DNA from: Solirubrum puertoriconensis
GTDB taxonomy: Bacteria > Bacteroidota > Bacteroidia > Cytophagales > Hymenobacteraceae
NCBI RefSeq assembly: GCF_001483135.1
Contig: NZ_LNAL01000007.1
Coordinates: 62,001 to 126,000 of the forward strand
DNA: 64,000 bases
Reading direction: 5' to 3'
This document shows, in pieces, positions 26,520 through 35,966 of this stretch. Each line of letters begins with the position of its first letter. The stretch's first letter is position 1. Position numbers and translations under genes: made by a program. A model generated the notes under the pieces. The model made no database searches. It saw only the letters and a list, made by a program, of their open reading frames with translations, and was not told where the DNA came from.

Positions 26520-27089
26520 AGCTCAGGTAGAATTAGGGCGAGGTATACGGTACGGGTAAGCCAATGCCGAACGCAGAGTTCGACCCAGCAAACACCAAAC
26601 GCTTCCGGCGGACTAGCCCAGGCCAGACCGAAACAGAAGCACCAATAGGATTACGGCGGTAGGCATTACGGCCTGCCGCCGTTTAAATCATCGCGTAATC
26701 GTCTCTCTCCATTCCAATGTTCGGCTTTATCAAACTCAGTTTTGCAATAGCTGAATGATGTTACACTGGACCTACTCTGTGCTCCCCTCCACACCCCGGC
26801 AAAGGAAGCTAACCGTGCTGGGCAGCATCAGGTTTTTGACGCTTGCTGCTGCTTTTAGGCGCCCGGCTAGTTAGGTGAAAATAGAGCATGTTTTCGAAAA
26901 CTGCGAGCTGAAGCGTTGGAGGTAGATCAGGTTCGGCAGCGTAATTCCCAAAGCATATGCTTAGCAACCCATTAAACCTCAATTAGTTAAGTTTATACGG
27001 CTGGTGCTTGTTAAGGGATAGTTATTTATTTGATAATTCATATTCAGACGCCCGCTTTTACCCGGCTTGGCAAAAAGTACCACAACAAA
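26520..27089. other. Gene-free stretch
   Basis: No credible ORF on either strand. It holds one hairpin at about 26653-26682 (ACGGCGGTAGGC pairing with GCCTGCCGCCGT, one G-U pair, then TTTAAAT), possibly an orphan terminator, and an AT-rich part from 26950 to 27060. Presumably the glycosyltransferase promoter lies at its left end. Confidence 0.4.
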
Positions 27090-27090
27090 A

Positions 27091-27116
27091 AAGCCCTCCG
27101 CGCTGGCGGAGGGCTT
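27091..27116 (-). terminator. Terminator of the first Thr/Gly-rich lipoprotein gene
   Basis: 11-bp stem AAGCCCTCCGC with its complement and a 4-nt loop; on the minus strand it is followed by TTTTTTGTTG, a good T-tract. Confidence 0.85.
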
Positions 27117-27140
27117 GGGGGTAAGCTAGGTAAGCGGGAC

Positions 27141-27449
27141 TTACTGGCCGGTAGTAGTGCCAGCAGCACCCGTGCCGCCACCCGTAGTTACAGCGCCGGC
27201 TGCGGTGGTGCCAGCAGCGGTGGTGCCGGTGGTAGCGGTGCCGGTAGCAGTAGTGGTGCCACCAGCAGTGCCGGCCGAGTCGGCAGTAGCGCCGGCTTCA
27301 CCGCCGCCCATATCCGTAACAGTAGTCGAGTCGGTAGCGGTGGTTTCGGTGCTAGTGCCTTCAGCGCCTGCGCCAGATTCCTGCTGGTTGCCGCACGAAG
27401 CGAAGGTGAACGAAGCGGCGGCCAGAGCCAGGAACAGTACTTTTTTCAT
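27141..27449 (-). CDS. Low-complexity Thr/Gly/Ala lipoprotein (paralogue 1)
   Basis: 102 residues from the Met at 27449. Lipoprotein signal MKKVLFLALAAASFTFASC with Cys19, then an almost pure Thr/Gly/Ala/Ser sequence with no folded domain. The signal peptide is nearly identical to that of the gene 300 bp upstream (one substitution), so the two arose by duplication. In the mature part the repeats are TT[AG]-based. Probably tethered to the outer membrane with a flexible, glycosylatable tail: Bacteroidota O-glycosylate D-[ST]-[AILMVT] sites, and DSTT occurs here. Function unknown. Own terminator downstream. Confidence 0.7.
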   Translation of the reverse strand: MKKVLFLALAAASFTFASCGNQQESGAGAEGTSTETTATDSTTVTDMGGGEAGATADSAGTAGGTTTATGTATTGTTAAGTTAAGAVTTGGGTGAAGTTTGQ

Positions 27450-27703
27450 GATTGGGGTAGGTGAATGGTGAAGAATGGCAAGAGTACTTTTCGGCTCGCA
27501 GATACAATTGGTGCAAGCTGCACGCAAGTAAGGAATCGAAGTAAGTAAGTTCCAAATTTGAACTTCGTTAAGGATACTTATTTCGATATATACAGCTGCT
27601 TAGGCTTGCGGCATGGCTTGTTTTGTAGGGCGCGTAAGTAGCAGTTTCTTTCTGCTTGCCTTGCAATGCAATGGTCGTGCGCTTCGGCTAAGTCCCAGAA
27701 ACA

Positions 27704-27734
27704 GCAAAGCCCCCCGCGGCGCGAGGGGCTTTGC
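27704..27734 (-). terminator. Terminator of the second lipoprotein gene
   Basis: 10-bp stem GCAAAGCCCC with its complement around an 11-nt GC-rich loop, 24 bp past the stop at 27758; on the minus strand it is followed by TGTTTCTGG. Confidence 0.65.
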
Positions 27735-27757
27735 GTATTGGAACAGGATAGGGACAA

Positions 27758-28198
27758 TTAACGGCCCGTAGTGCCACCCGCGCCGGTAGAGCCCGTGCCG
27801 CCGGCGGTAGAGCCGCCAGCCGTGGTGCCACCTGCAGTGCTGCCGCCCGTAGTAGAGCCGCCAGCCGTGGTGCCGGTAGTGGAGCCCATTGTGGAGCCGC
27901 CCGTGGTGCTGGCCGTAGTAGTGCCGCCTGCCGTCGAGCCACCCGTGGTTGAGCCGCCGGCCGTGGAAGCGCCACCCGTTGAGCCGGTGGTACCCATATC
28001 GCCGCCGGTGCCGCCCATACCGCTGGTGTCGCTGCTCATGCCGCCACCCGACTGATCCATGGAGCCCGTATCGCCGCCCGTAGCTTCGGTGCCGCCGCCG
28101 CCCGTGCCGCCGCCTTCAGCGCCGCTTTCTTGATTGCCGCCGCATGAGGCGAAAGTGAAGGAGGCTGCTGCCAGTGCTAAAAAGAGTGCCTTTTTCAT
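27758..28198 (-). CDS. Low-complexity Gly/Ser/Thr lipoprotein (paralogue 2)
   Basis: 146 residues from the Met at 28198. Signal MKKALFLALAAASFTFASC with Cys19, then GGNQESGAEGGGT and a long tail of GGST[TA] units (about residues 75-146), encoded by imperfect 15-bp DNA repeats that could expand or contract by slippage. Duplicate of the gene at 27141. The tail has no predicted fold and is probably a flexible surface or periplasmic spacer. Expression may be high, judging from the dedicated terminator. I do not know a function. Confidence 0.7.
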   Translation of the reverse strand: MKKALFLALAAASFTFASCGGNQESGAEGGGTGGGGTEATGGDTGSMDQSGGGMSSDTSGMGGTGGDMGTTGSTGGASTAGGSTTGGSTAGGTTTASTTGGSTMGSTTGTTAGGSTTGGSTAGGTTAGGSTAGGTGSTGAGGTTGR

Positions 28199-28555
28199 GG
28201 TGATTGGTTGTATAAGGGTAAGATGTGACTGCTGCAAACCATCCACCGGATGCTCTGCAAGGACTTTATACTGATTCGGGCCTGAGGTAACCTAGATTTT
28301 ATAAGAAAATATTTACAATGTTGAACAATCTCAACAATAAGCCAAGTGCAATAGCATTTATCTAATGTCGAGCTTGCGGCTGAATTGTCGGCATTTCGCA
28401 ATAGTGGGCTGGCAAAGTAGCATCAGCTAAGCTGCCTGCACTGGCCGGTGCAAAGCCAACCTAGGAGTGTAGTAAGCAACGGTGGAGCCTGTTTGGGCAT
28501 GCGGCCAAAATCATATCTTGCCGCTCCACCCAAGCTCCTAGTTCTCCCACCCATT
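28199..28555. promoter_or_regulatory. Divergent promoter region, lipoprotein / hutU
   Basis: AT-rich between 28270 and 28380. Near the right end ATATCTTG (about 28513-28520) resembles a -7 element for hutU but lacks one T. No ORF or palindrome is convincing. Confidence 0.35.
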
Positions 28556-30325
28556 ATGTCGAACTCTGCTCTCCAAACCCCCGAGCTCAACCTCGAAGCC
28601 ACCAGCGTTTCCGACGACGCCAACCAGCAGCCCAAGGCCAAGCGGCCGATGTACTACGAGTACAAGCCCCAAGAAACCGTGCGCGCCCAGCACGGCACCA
28701 CGTTGCGCTGCAAAACCTGGGAAGCGGAGGCCGCCCTGCGTATGCTTGAGAACAACCTCGACCCGGCCGTTTCGCTGGTGTACGACGAGCTGATTGTGTA
28801 CGGCGGGGCCGGCCGCGCGGCGCGCAACTGGAAGGAATACCAGACCATTGTTAACACGCTCCAGAACCTCGAACCCGACGAAACCATGCTGGTGCAGTCG
28901 GGCAAGGCGGTGGGCGTAATCCGCACCTGGCCCCACGCCCCGCGGGTGCTCATCGCCAACAGCAACCTAGTGCCTGCCTGGAGCACCCAGGAGTACTTCG
29001 ACGAGCTCGACCGCCAAGGCCTGATGATGTACGGGCAAATGACCGCCGGCTCCTGGATTTACATTGCCACGCAGGGCATTCTGCAGGGTACCTACGAAAC
29101 CTTCGCCGCTGTGGCCGATAAGCATTTCGACGGCACCTTGGCAGGCACTATCACTGTTACGGCTGGCCTAGGTGGCATGAGCGGCGCGCAGCCCTTGGCC
29201 GTTACCATGAACGACGGCGTGTGCCTGGTAATCGAGCCTATCGATGCCCGCGTAAAGCAGAAGGTGCGCGAAGGCTACGTGGACGAGCAAGCCCGCGACC
29301 TGGAGCACGCCCTCAAGCTGTGCCAGCAATACAAGCAGGAGCGCAAGGGTTGGAGCATTGGCCTCACCGGCAACGCCGCCACCGTGCTACCAGAGCTAGT
29401 GCGCCGCGGCTGGCGGGCCGATGTAGTAACCGACCAAACCTCGGCCCACGACCTGATGGACTACATCCCCGAAGGCGACATTACGGAGGTGCTGCAGCTG
29501 CGCGAGCAAAACCCCGAGGAGTTTAAGCGCCAGGCCCTGCAAGCCATTATAAAGCACTGCCAGGCCATTATTGATATGCAAGCCGCCGGCGCCGTAGCCC
29601 TCGATTACGGCAACAACCTGCGCGGCCAAGCTGAAAAAGGTGGCCTAAAGGTGCGCGACGAAAACGGCCAGTTCCTATACCCCGGCTTCGTGCCCGGCTA
29701 CATCCGTCCGTTGTTCTGCGAAGGCAAAGGCCCCTTCCGTTGGGCCGCACTCAGTGGCGACCCGCAAGACATTCTGCGCATCGACCGCGCTCTGCTCGAA
29801 ACCTTCCCCGAGAACCAGATGCTGCGCCGCTGGATTGAGAAGGCCCAGGCCAAGGTGCCCTTCATCGGCCTGCCCGCCCGCGTGTGCTGGCTGGGCTACG
29901 GCGAGCGGGAAAAGTTCGGCCTCGTAATCAACGACCTCGTGGCCCGCGGCGAAGTAAAAGCGCCCATCGTCATCGGCCGCGACCACCTCGATTGCGGCTC
30001 CGTGGCCTCGCCCAACCGCGAAACCGAAGGCATGAAGGACGGCTCCGACGCCGTAGCCGACTGGCCTCTGCTCAATGCTCTGGCCAACTGCGCCTCCGGC
30101 GCCGACTGGGTAAGCCTGCACAACGGCGGCGGCGTGGGCATTGGTAACAGCACCCACGCGGGCATGGTAATCGTGGCCACTGGCACCCCCGAAAAAGCCG
30201 AGCGCCTGCGCCGCGTGCTCACCACCGACCCCGGCATGGGCGTGTTCCGCCACGCCGACGCGGGTTACGAGCTGGCGCAGCAGGTGGCCGAGGAGCGTGG
30301 GGTGAAAGTTCCGAGTAGGGAGTAA
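28556..30325 (+). CDS. hutU: Urocanate hydratase (urocanase)
   Basis: 589 residues from the Met at 28556 ([11 protein letters not shown]). Converts urocanate to imidazolonepropionate, step 2 of histidine degradation, using tightly bound NAD+. Seen: [51 protein letters not shown] (NAD-binding), [11 protein letters not shown] and the catalytic Cys in [18 protein letters not shown]. The C-terminal [16 protein letters not shown] is also diagnostic. The in-frame ATG at 28448 would add 36 non-conserved residues. It stands alone here with its own terminator; hutH is not adjacent. Cytoplasmic. Confidence 0.96.
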   Translation: MSNSALQTPELNLEATSVSDDANQQPKAKRPMYYEYKPQETVRAQHGTTLRCKTWEAEAALRMLENNLDPAVSLVYDELIVYGGAGRAARNWKEYQTIVNTLQNLEPDETMLVQSGKAVGVIRTWPHAPRVLIANSNLVPAWSTQEYFDELDRQGLMMYGQMTAGSWIYIATQGILQGTYETFAAVADKHFDGTLAGTITVTAGLGGMSGAQPLAVTMNDGVCLVIEPIDARVKQKVREGYVDEQARDLEHALKLCQQYKQERKGWSIGLTGNAATVLPELVRRGWRADVVTDQTSAHDLMDYIPEGDITEVLQLREQNPEEFKRQALQAIIKHCQAIIDMQAAGAVALDYGNNLRGQAEKGGLKVRDENGQFLYPGFVPGYIRPLFCEGKGPFRWAALSGDPQDILRIDRALLETFPENQMLRRWIEKAQAKVPFIGLPARVCWLGYGEREKFGLVINDLVARGEVKAPIVIGRDHLDCGSVASPNRETEGMKDGSDAVADWPLLNALANCASGADWVSLHNGGGVGIGNSTHAGMVIVATGTPEKAERLRRVLTTDPGMGVFRHADAGYELAQQVAEERGVKVPSRE

Positions 30326-30348
30326 GAAATAGTTTTATGTAAACTAAG

Positions 30349-30395
30349 CGGCACTGCCGTTGCTGGTCTCTAATGGATGAGCAACGGCAGTGCCG
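30349..30395 (+). terminator. Terminator of hutU
   Basis: Perfect 16-bp stem (30349-30364 with 30380-30395), 15-nt loop, then TTTTGGGT, 24 bp past the stop. Confidence 0.85.
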
Positions 30396-30467
30396 TTTTG
30401 GGTAACCCTGGACAAGCTCTTAATGAGGTTCATCGAGGGCTGGGCGGCTTAACAGGAGACCCAGGTA

Positions 30468-31235
30468 TTAGGGCCGCTGTTGTACTTGCGTGCCTCGGCT
30501 TAATAAATGCGGCCGCAGTAGCAGTCCAATTCCCATAATCGGCGAGGAGGTGTTTAACTCGTATTCCATGTGAGGTTGTGCAGCTGGTAGCGGGCGTGAT
30601 GCTCCCACCTGAATCTGAAGCTGGATAGGACCGCTTCCCGCTCGCATGTACCAATAGTTGCCGAGATACAAGTCGCCGACGGCACCAGTCGGTGCCTGTC
30701 CGTTGAATTCTAGCTCAGTGTACCGTAAGCTGGTGAGCCTTAGAACCGTGCCTAGGGCGAAGTTTTCGTGTTGAAATGCAAACTGGGCCTGCCCATATGC
30801 TGGATTGTAGCGCAGACTGTACACTTTGCTAGCCGAGGCGGAGCTCGATGTTTCAAACCGTGAGTGCGTACGGGCCCTGCCATAGCCGCCCAAGCCGCTG
30901 ATGTACCAATGTTGTTCGCGACCAAGGACGGTGTAGTACCCTAGGGCTGCATCAACTTGGTGGAAGGTGATTTTTGTGTCACCTCCCGAGACGTCCCAGG
31001 CTCTTGAGGCACTTCCCGCAACCAGCAGATGATTCAAAGGGGAATAAGCTGCGTAAACCTCGCCCATAACCAAGGGCCGATAGAAGCCTCCCACTTCAGC
31101 CTGCCCGCGTGCTTGCACCATGGATGTCGGTCCTAGGGTTGGCACGTACAGTCCGCAGCCTATCAGGTGCAACAACAGGAAGCCAAATAATCCCCACACC
31201 AACAAGCTACGGAAAGAATAGACCCGCGAAATCAT
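30468..31235 (-). CDS. Hypothetical lipoprotein, beta-rich
   Basis: 255 residues from the Met at 31235 (MISRVYSFRSLLVWG). Lipobox LHLIGC puts it in the outer or inner membrane. The mature part is dominated by alternating aromatic/aliphatic strands (GGFYRPLVMGEVYAAYSP, QVDAALGYYTVLGREQHW, QAQFAFQHENFALGTVLRL, GPIQLQIQVGASRP), as in a small beta-barrel; many Hymenobacter lipoproteins of this type exist without known function. The ORF extends to 31430, but that part lacks coding character. Lower GC than its neighbours. Confidence 0.65.
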   Translation of the reverse strand: MISRVYSFRSLLVWGLFGFLLLHLIGCGLYVPTLGPTSMVQARGQAEVGGFYRPLVMGEVYAAYSPLNHLLVAGSASRAWDVSGGDTKITFHQVDAALGYYTVLGREQHWYISGLGGYGRARTHSRFETSSSASASKVYSLRYNPAYGQAQFAFQHENFALGTVLRLTSLRYTELEFNGQAPTGAVGDLYLGNYWYMRAGSGPIQLQIQVGASRPLPAAQPHMEYELNTSSPIMGIGLLLRPHLLSRGTQVQQRP

Positions 31236-31503
31236 TACAACAGGAGGAGTGGAAGAAACGGATAAAGTAAGGAAAATAATTAGCCCCTTGTTAATCGGTG
31301 CTTTGTACCACCTGGTCAGCAGCAACCTGTAGCCTATCCGGTGAAACCAGGCGGCGCTGATTGATGTAGCAGACAATGGTGCAACTGCTTGGCTTAAGCT
31401 TACCTCTGCAACCGACCGCCCAAAAAGCATTTCCTAGCCTCCGCAGTTTAGCTACTTGCGGCGGCAATGTGCCAATGCGCAAACCATGTAAACCTTCCCA
31501 ACT

Positions 31504-32241
31504 ATGAACATCGGAATCATTGGAGCCGGCCACATTGGCAGCGCCCTGGCCGTGCGGCTCACCGGCCTAGGTCATAAGGTATACATCGCCAACTCCCGCG
31601 GCCCCGAAACGCTGATGGACGTGGCTCAGAAAACCGGCGCTACGCCCGTAACGGTCGAGGAAGCCGCCCGGCGCGGCACCAACCTGATCGTGGTAACCAT
31701 TCCGCTGAAAAACATTCCCGACCTGCCCAAGGACCTTTTCGCGGGCGTGCCAGCCGAGGTGCCTGTCATCGACACCTGCAATTACTACCCGCTGCTGCGC
31801 GACGGCCGGATACCGGAGCTGGAAAGCGGCAGCCTCACCGAAAGCGAATGGGTGCAGCAGCACCTAGGGCGCCCAGTGGTGAAGGTGTTCAATAATATCC
31901 ACGCCGAACACATCGTAACTAGGGCGCTGCCTGCTGGCACGCCGGGCCGCATTGCCCTGCCCGTAGCCAGCGACGATGATGCCGCCAAGCAAAAGGTAAT
32001 GGCCTTGGTGGAGGAACTGGGCTTTGATGCCGTGGACGGCGGCAATCTGCACGCATCGTGGCGGTACCAGCCCGGCACCCCCGCATACGGCGAATACAAG
32101 CCAGCTGACAAGCTGCGCGAGTACCTGGCCGACCTAGGCATGGAGCGTACCGAGGCCCAACACGCCGAGTTCCGGGCCAATCACACCCGGCAGGAGCAAG
32201 AATTTCTGAAGCAGATGCAGCAATCCGGTGGGGCGGAATAG
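31504..32241 (+). CDS. NAD(P)-binding reductase, F420-dependent-reductase-like family
   Basis: 245 residues. Rossmann motif GIIGAGHIGSALAVRL at the very N-terminus with ANSRGPETL after strand 2 (Ser-Arg suggests NADPH preference), then VVTIPLKNIPDLP and VIDTCNYYPLLRDG. The family is that of coenzyme F420H2:NADP oxidoreductases (NpdG), but Bacteroidota do not make F420, so here it is a general NADP-linked reductase of unknown substrate. The C-terminal 30 residues are charged and helical. Cytoplasmic; single gene, divergent from the lipoprotein on its left. Confidence 0.8.
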   Translation: MNIGIIGAGHIGSALAVRLTGLGHKVYIANSRGPETLMDVAQKTGATPVTVEEAARRGTNLIVVTIPLKNIPDLPKDLFAGVPAEVPVIDTCNYYPLLRDGRIPELESGSLTESEWVQQHLGRPVVKVFNNIHAEHIVTRALPAGTPGRIALPVASDDDAAKQKVMALVEELGFDAVDGGNLHASWRYQPGTPAYGEYKPADKLREYLADLGMERTEAQHAEFRANHTRQEQEFLKQMQQSGGAE

Positions 32242-32447
32242 CTGCCATAATTCGCTTTTAACTTATAGCGGTTCACCATTCGCACAAAGCAGAAAATACA
32301 TCTGTAGCCGCTGCCGAACTGTGGGCGAGCATCGCTTCCGCTTTGCAACGCCAAAGCATCATTCCTCGCTTGGAATCGGAAGAACGTGCTGATTTGTGAA
32401 ACTGACTAACGGCAGACCTAGCGGAGCACTGTCTTGCAAGAGCCGCT

Positions 32448-33017
32448 TCAATCCGGCTTAAGCGGTGGGCCGATAAAATGAATATCGTGCTTGGCGGCTA
32501 GGTTTTGGCGGGCTTCCAGGGTTTGATCGGGGAGCTGGCTGGCAGTGCGGAAATACTCCTCCATAGAGCCGGCAGGCTGGTGCATCAGCAGCAGGCGGGC
32601 CACGCCTTCGCTGATTTTGACGAACGCGTGGGCCATGCCGCGCGGTATCAGCAGCGAGTCGCCGGCTTGCAGGCGCAGGGTTTCCTGGCCAGCCTGAAAC
32701 TTGAACTCGCCTTCTTCCACATAAAACCATTCGTCGCAGTTCTTGTGGTAGTGTAGGGCCGGGCCCACCTTGGCTGGGCGCAACGTATCAAAAATTACGC
32801 AGCGGCCTCCCGTATCCTGCCCCGATACCTTAACGGTAAACGTAGCTTCCAAAAACTTGAACGGCTGATTCCGGCGGTCGTGCTGGCGCCGCACCAATAC
32901 CGCTTTGCCGGGGGCCACATCGGGCAGAGCGTGAACCAGCGGCGCCGCCCACATCGGCAGAGGCGCTAGGGTTGCCGGAGCCGCGAATGACAGGTGCAGG
33001 AACGTCCGACGTTGCAT
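32448..33017 (-). CDS. Cupin-domain protein, exported
   Basis: 189 residues from the Met at 33017 (MQRRTFLHLSFAAPATLAPL), a Tat-like signal with RR-x-F-L. One cupin barrel: metal motif 1 is HYHKNCDEWFYVEEGEFKF (H-x-H...E), motif 2 PRGMAHAFVKIS. Residual metal ligands are therefore present and a mononuclear metal site is likely. Twin-arginine export suggests folding with cofactor before secretion. Substrate unknown. The sequence upstream of 33017 in the same frame looks non-coding. Confidence 0.78.
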   Translation of the reverse strand: MQRRTFLHLSFAAPATLAPLPMWAAPLVHALPDVAPGKAVLVRRQHDRRNQPFKFLEATFTVKVSGQDTGGRCVIFDTLRPAKVGPALHYHKNCDEWFYVEEGEFKFQAGQETLRLQAGDSLLIPRGMAHAFVKISEGVARLLLMHQPAGSMEEYFRTASQLPDQTLEARQNLAAKHDIHFIGPPLKPD

Positions 33018-33211
33018 CGCATAAGGCCGGCTTGGTAATGCTAAGAATATACCAGTTATAGGTGTCAATAACCACAGCAATCGTTGATAATCAAAATGAT
33101 TGGTGCAAGAGCTGATCTGAAGTGGTAGTGATGCTCATCTGTTTGCTAGAAGCAACCTTTGCAGTGTTTGCCCATTTAGGCGCTCTGCCTGCAGGCACTG
33201 GGTCAATAACA

Positions 33212-33265
33212 AGCGGCTCCCGCCATGGCCGCCAGCTAAATGCTTGCGTCAAAGCGGGAGCCGCT
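33212..33265 (-). terminator. Possible terminator after the membrane protein gene
   Basis: 12-bp arms AGCGGCTCCCGC and GCGGGAGCCGCT separated by 30 nt. On the minus strand it is followed by TGTTATTGACC. The loop is long for a terminator, so this is tentative. Confidence 0.45.
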
Positions 33266-33287
33266 GAACCCTAGGCCGTAGGCTTAC

Positions 33288-33827
33288 CTAGGCCGAACGG
33301 AGACTGCGTGCCTGCCGGTACAGCCACCCCGAGACGGCCCACATGCCCACAAAAATCATGTTGCCGGCCATGCCTTCCATATCCATCGGCTCCGATTGCC
33401 AAATCAGCAGCGCAACCACCGGAACCAGGAACTGCACAAGCGCCGCCGCAAACATGGTTTGGGCCATGCCTCGCGGCTGCAAACGCGCTCGGGCCGAACC
33501 AATGAACACCGTAACAAACACGGCGGCAAACATGAGGTTGGCTCCATTGGGGCCGCTGCCGATAATGCCCACTGCAAGATTCACCCACAAGGACAGAAAA
33601 CCAGCTGCCACGGCCAGTGCGCCGGCTAAGCGGTGCATAAGGGTGCCCGACTGGCTTACCAGCAGCTGACCCACCAACCCGGTGATGAAAATAAGCGCCC
33701 CGGCAATGGCGAAGTCAGACCCAGACCAGTTCACACCCGTGTCAAACTTCATGGCCACAAACGGAATCAGCAGGAGGAGAGTAGTTACCAGCGCGGTGCC
33801 AGCAATGTTTTTGATGCGCAAGGTCAT
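33288..33827 (-). CDS. Integral membrane protein, unknown
   Basis: 179 residues with five to six hydrophobic helices (IAGTALVTTLLLLIPFVAMKF, FAIAGALIFITGLVGQLLV, LAGALAVAAGFLSLWVNLAVG, NLMFAAVFVTVFIGSA, MFAAALVQFLVPVVALLIW, GNMIFVGMWAVSGWLY, shown in order). The second helical pair is linked by short loops; no catalytic motif is visible. The stop TAG is embedded in CCTAGG. Probably a small inner-membrane protein of the kind annotated only as hypothetical in Hymenobacter. Confidence 0.75.
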   Translation of the reverse strand: MTLRIKNIAGTALVTTLLLLIPFVAMKFDTGVNWSGSDFAIAGALIFITGLVGQLLVSQSGTLMHRLAGALAVAAGFLSLWVNLAVGIIGSGPNGANLMFAAVFVTVFIGSARARLQPRGMAQTMFAAALVQFLVPVVALLIWQSEPMDMEGMAGNMIFVGMWAVSGWLYRQARSLRSA

Positions 33828-34158
33828 GGGAGTATGGGTTGGTTGTTGAAAAGCAAGGAAGCGTCAGGTAAGCAAATGCTTAGGTGCAGAAAGCGCCGGC
33901 AGCAGCAGGAGCGCATGTGGCGTAGCTGATGTTGATGCGAAGTAATGTAAAGAACTTTGTGTTGCAAAGTGAATACGTAAAAATTTCTGCGCAGTTCCGC
34001 GTTTGCCTCTCGGATGACGCACTGGCGCAGCCGATAAGCAGTGCTTACCGACGAGCTTCTGCAGTGAAAAACGTTATGTTGCGTTGGCTGGCAGCGCCTG
34101 AGGCAATGTTGCGACGCCATTCGTTACCATCCAGCCAAACTCACCCGCTCGTTAGCCA
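33828..34158. other. Intergenic region without gene
   Basis: Divergent promoters for both neighbours should lie here. Open frames on both strands lack coding character. Nothing else recognised. Confidence 0.35.
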
Positions 34159-34632
34159 ATGCTGAAAAAGCTATTCCTTCCGTCATTATTCTTAGCTGCT
34201 GTTTCGGGAGCACATGCCCAAACCGATTGCCCTAAGCCCATGGTATCGGTATTGCGCGAGGGGCAAGCCATTACCACGGCTGGTGCCGCCATGGCCCCAA
34301 CAATTAAGCTGCAACTAACCTCCGACCCAGCCTGCTCCGACAAGGCAAGCTACCGGTGCAAGTACGCCGAGCTAACGCTGATGCGGGCCGGGCGCCCCGT
34401 GTTTCCGGCCATCCGAGCCTACAAATCCGATGTTGGCCTATCGGCTTGGGTGCGCGCCGCCAGGCCCGGCGACAAAATCTACGTGTTCGTGCCTTACCAG
34501 AACCTCACGGTGGTTGCAGCCGATGGTTCGCAGCAGCCATACACCTTGCCCGAGCCGGCCAAACCCAAGTATCCCGATTTGCGCACCGACGAGGCCAAGG
34601 GCGTAAGCTTCAGCTGGCAGCTCCTAAAGTAG
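34159..34632 (+). CDS. Secreted hypothetical protein
   Basis: 157 residues with a signal peptide (1-20, ending GAHAQ). Two Cys (CSDKASYRC) may form a disulfide. The segment AELTLMRAGRPVFPAIRAYKS followed by RPGDKIYVFVPYQNLTV vaguely recalls the C-terminal strand pattern of GldM-like proteins (gliding/type IX secretion), with the GDKIY-[VIF] turn, but this is too weak for an assignment. Periplasmic or outside the cell. Single gene. Confidence 0.6.
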   Translation: MLKKLFLPSLFLAAVSGAHAQTDCPKPMVSVLREGQAITTAGAAMAPTIKLQLTSDPACSDKASYRCKYAELTLMRAGRPVFPAIRAYKSDVGLSAWVRAARPGDKIYVFVPYQNLTVVAADGSQQPYTLPEPAKPKYPDLRTDEAKGVSFSWQLLK

Positions 34633-34734
34633 CAGCACTGCGGTTGGGCGCTGGCCGAGTGCCAATAGGGTAGCTAATGCAATGCCCGCGCTATACCTTG
34701 GGCGGATTGGTTAACCGCACCACGTGTAGCACTT

Positions 34735-35928
34735 ATGCAAGTAGTAGCCCAATTGCCCGCAACGCCCGCGCAAAGCAGGGCTACCAGTGCCCGGGTGCAA
34801 GCCATTGATGTAGTACGCGGCCTGGTAATGGTTGTAATGGCCCTCGACCATGTGCGCGACTTCTGGAGTCCTACTACCTTCCGTCCCGAGGATGTAGCTC
34901 AAACCACGGGCCTGCTGTTTCTTACCCGCTGGGTTACGCATTTCTGCGCGCCCACCTTCGTATTTTTGTCGGGCATAAGTATTTGGCTATATGCCCAAAA
35001 GCAGCCCCGCCTAGGTGCCACCAGTCGCTTCTTGGTGACGAGGGGCTTGTGGCTGATTGCGCTAGAGCTGTGCGTCATCAGCTTGGTGCTGTTGTGGGGC
35101 TACAGCATGTTGCTGCTGCAGGTCATTTGGGTAATTGGCTGGGGCATGGTGTTGCTGGCCGGGCTGGTGTGGCTACCGAGGGCAGTACTCGCCGGAGTGG
35201 CCGCTTTAATATTGCTCGGCCACGATGCGCTGCCGTTTATTCAGCCTGTTACTGCTGCCAATGCCGGGTGGGCGCTGCTGCACAACAATCCTTTTTTGCT
35301 GCCCCTGGGCAAGCTGCCGCCGCTGCTGGTAGCCTACTCTGTGGTGCCGTGGCTGGGCGTAATGCTGGCGGGCTACGCAGTGGGCCCCTGGTTTGGGCTA
35401 GCACTGCCCGAGCGCAACCGCCGGCTGCGCTGGGCCGGCGTGGCGCTGTTGGTGCTGTTTGTAGCGTTGCGAGCCACCAATTGGTACGGCGACCCAGTGC
35501 CCTGGAGCGTGCAGCCCCGCGGTTGGGGCTACACGGTGCTGTCGTTTCTGAACGTAACCAAGTACCCGCCCTCGTTGCTGTTTGTGTGCCTGACGTTGGG
35601 CGTTGCGCTGCTGCTCCTGAGCGTGGCCGAAGGTGCCACAAGCCGACTTAGCCGCTGGCTGCGCACCTTCGGGCAGGTGCCGTTTTTCTACTACTTGTTG
35701 CACCTAGGGCTTATTAGCGCCAGTGCTTGGCTCTGGTCGCGCGTAGCCTTCGGGCAAGCCATCAACTTGTCGTTTTCGCCGCCGCCAACCTGGCCCCAAA
35801 CCTACGCGCCTAGTTTGCTGCGCGCCTACTTGGTGTGGCTGGGCGTGGTGCTAGTGCTCTACTGGCCCTGCCGCTGGTACCAAGGCTACAAGCAGCGGCA
35901 TACGCATTGGTGGCTTTCGTATTTGTAA
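34735..35928 (+). CDS. DUF1624/HGSNAT-like membrane acyltransferase
   Basis: 397 residues with about ten membrane helices. The N-terminal signature RVQAIDVVRGLVMVVMALDH-VRDFW holds the conserved Arg-Gly and Asp-His of the heparan-alpha-glucosaminide N-acetyltransferase/DUF1624 group, and TFVFLSGISIWLYAQK is also typical. Relatives move acyl groups across the membrane to sugars; the substrate here is unknown. Inner membrane. The run of basic residues at the very end should be cytoplasmic. Confidence 0.85.
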   Translation: MQVVAQLPATPAQSRATSARVQAIDVVRGLVMVVMALDHVRDFWSPTTFRPEDVAQTTGLLFLTRWVTHFCAPTFVFLSGISIWLYAQKQPRLGATSRFLVTRGLWLIALELCVISLVLLWGYSMLLLQVIWVIGWGMVLLAGLVWLPRAVLAGVAALILLGHDALPFIQPVTAANAGWALLHNNPFLLPLGKLPPLLVAYSVVPWLGVMLAGYAVGPWFGLALPERNRRLRWAGVALLVLFVALRATNWYGDPVPWSVQPRGWGYTVLSFLNVTKYPPSLLFVCLTLGVALLLLSVAEGATSRLSRWLRTFGQVPFFYYLLHLGLISASAWLWSRVAFGQAINLSFSPPPTWPQTYAPSLLRAYLVWLGVVLVLYWPCRWYQGYKQRHTHWWLSYL

Positions 35929-35966
35929 ACCTTAGGTAGCTGGCCGCCTGGGAGGCAGTGCAATGG

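Noticed and set aside
33824-34120. Minus-strand ORF of 98 residues in the gap 33.8-34.2 kb
   Set aside because: Cys/His/Arg-rich composition typical of a random frame; overlaps the start of the membrane protein gene; no motif.
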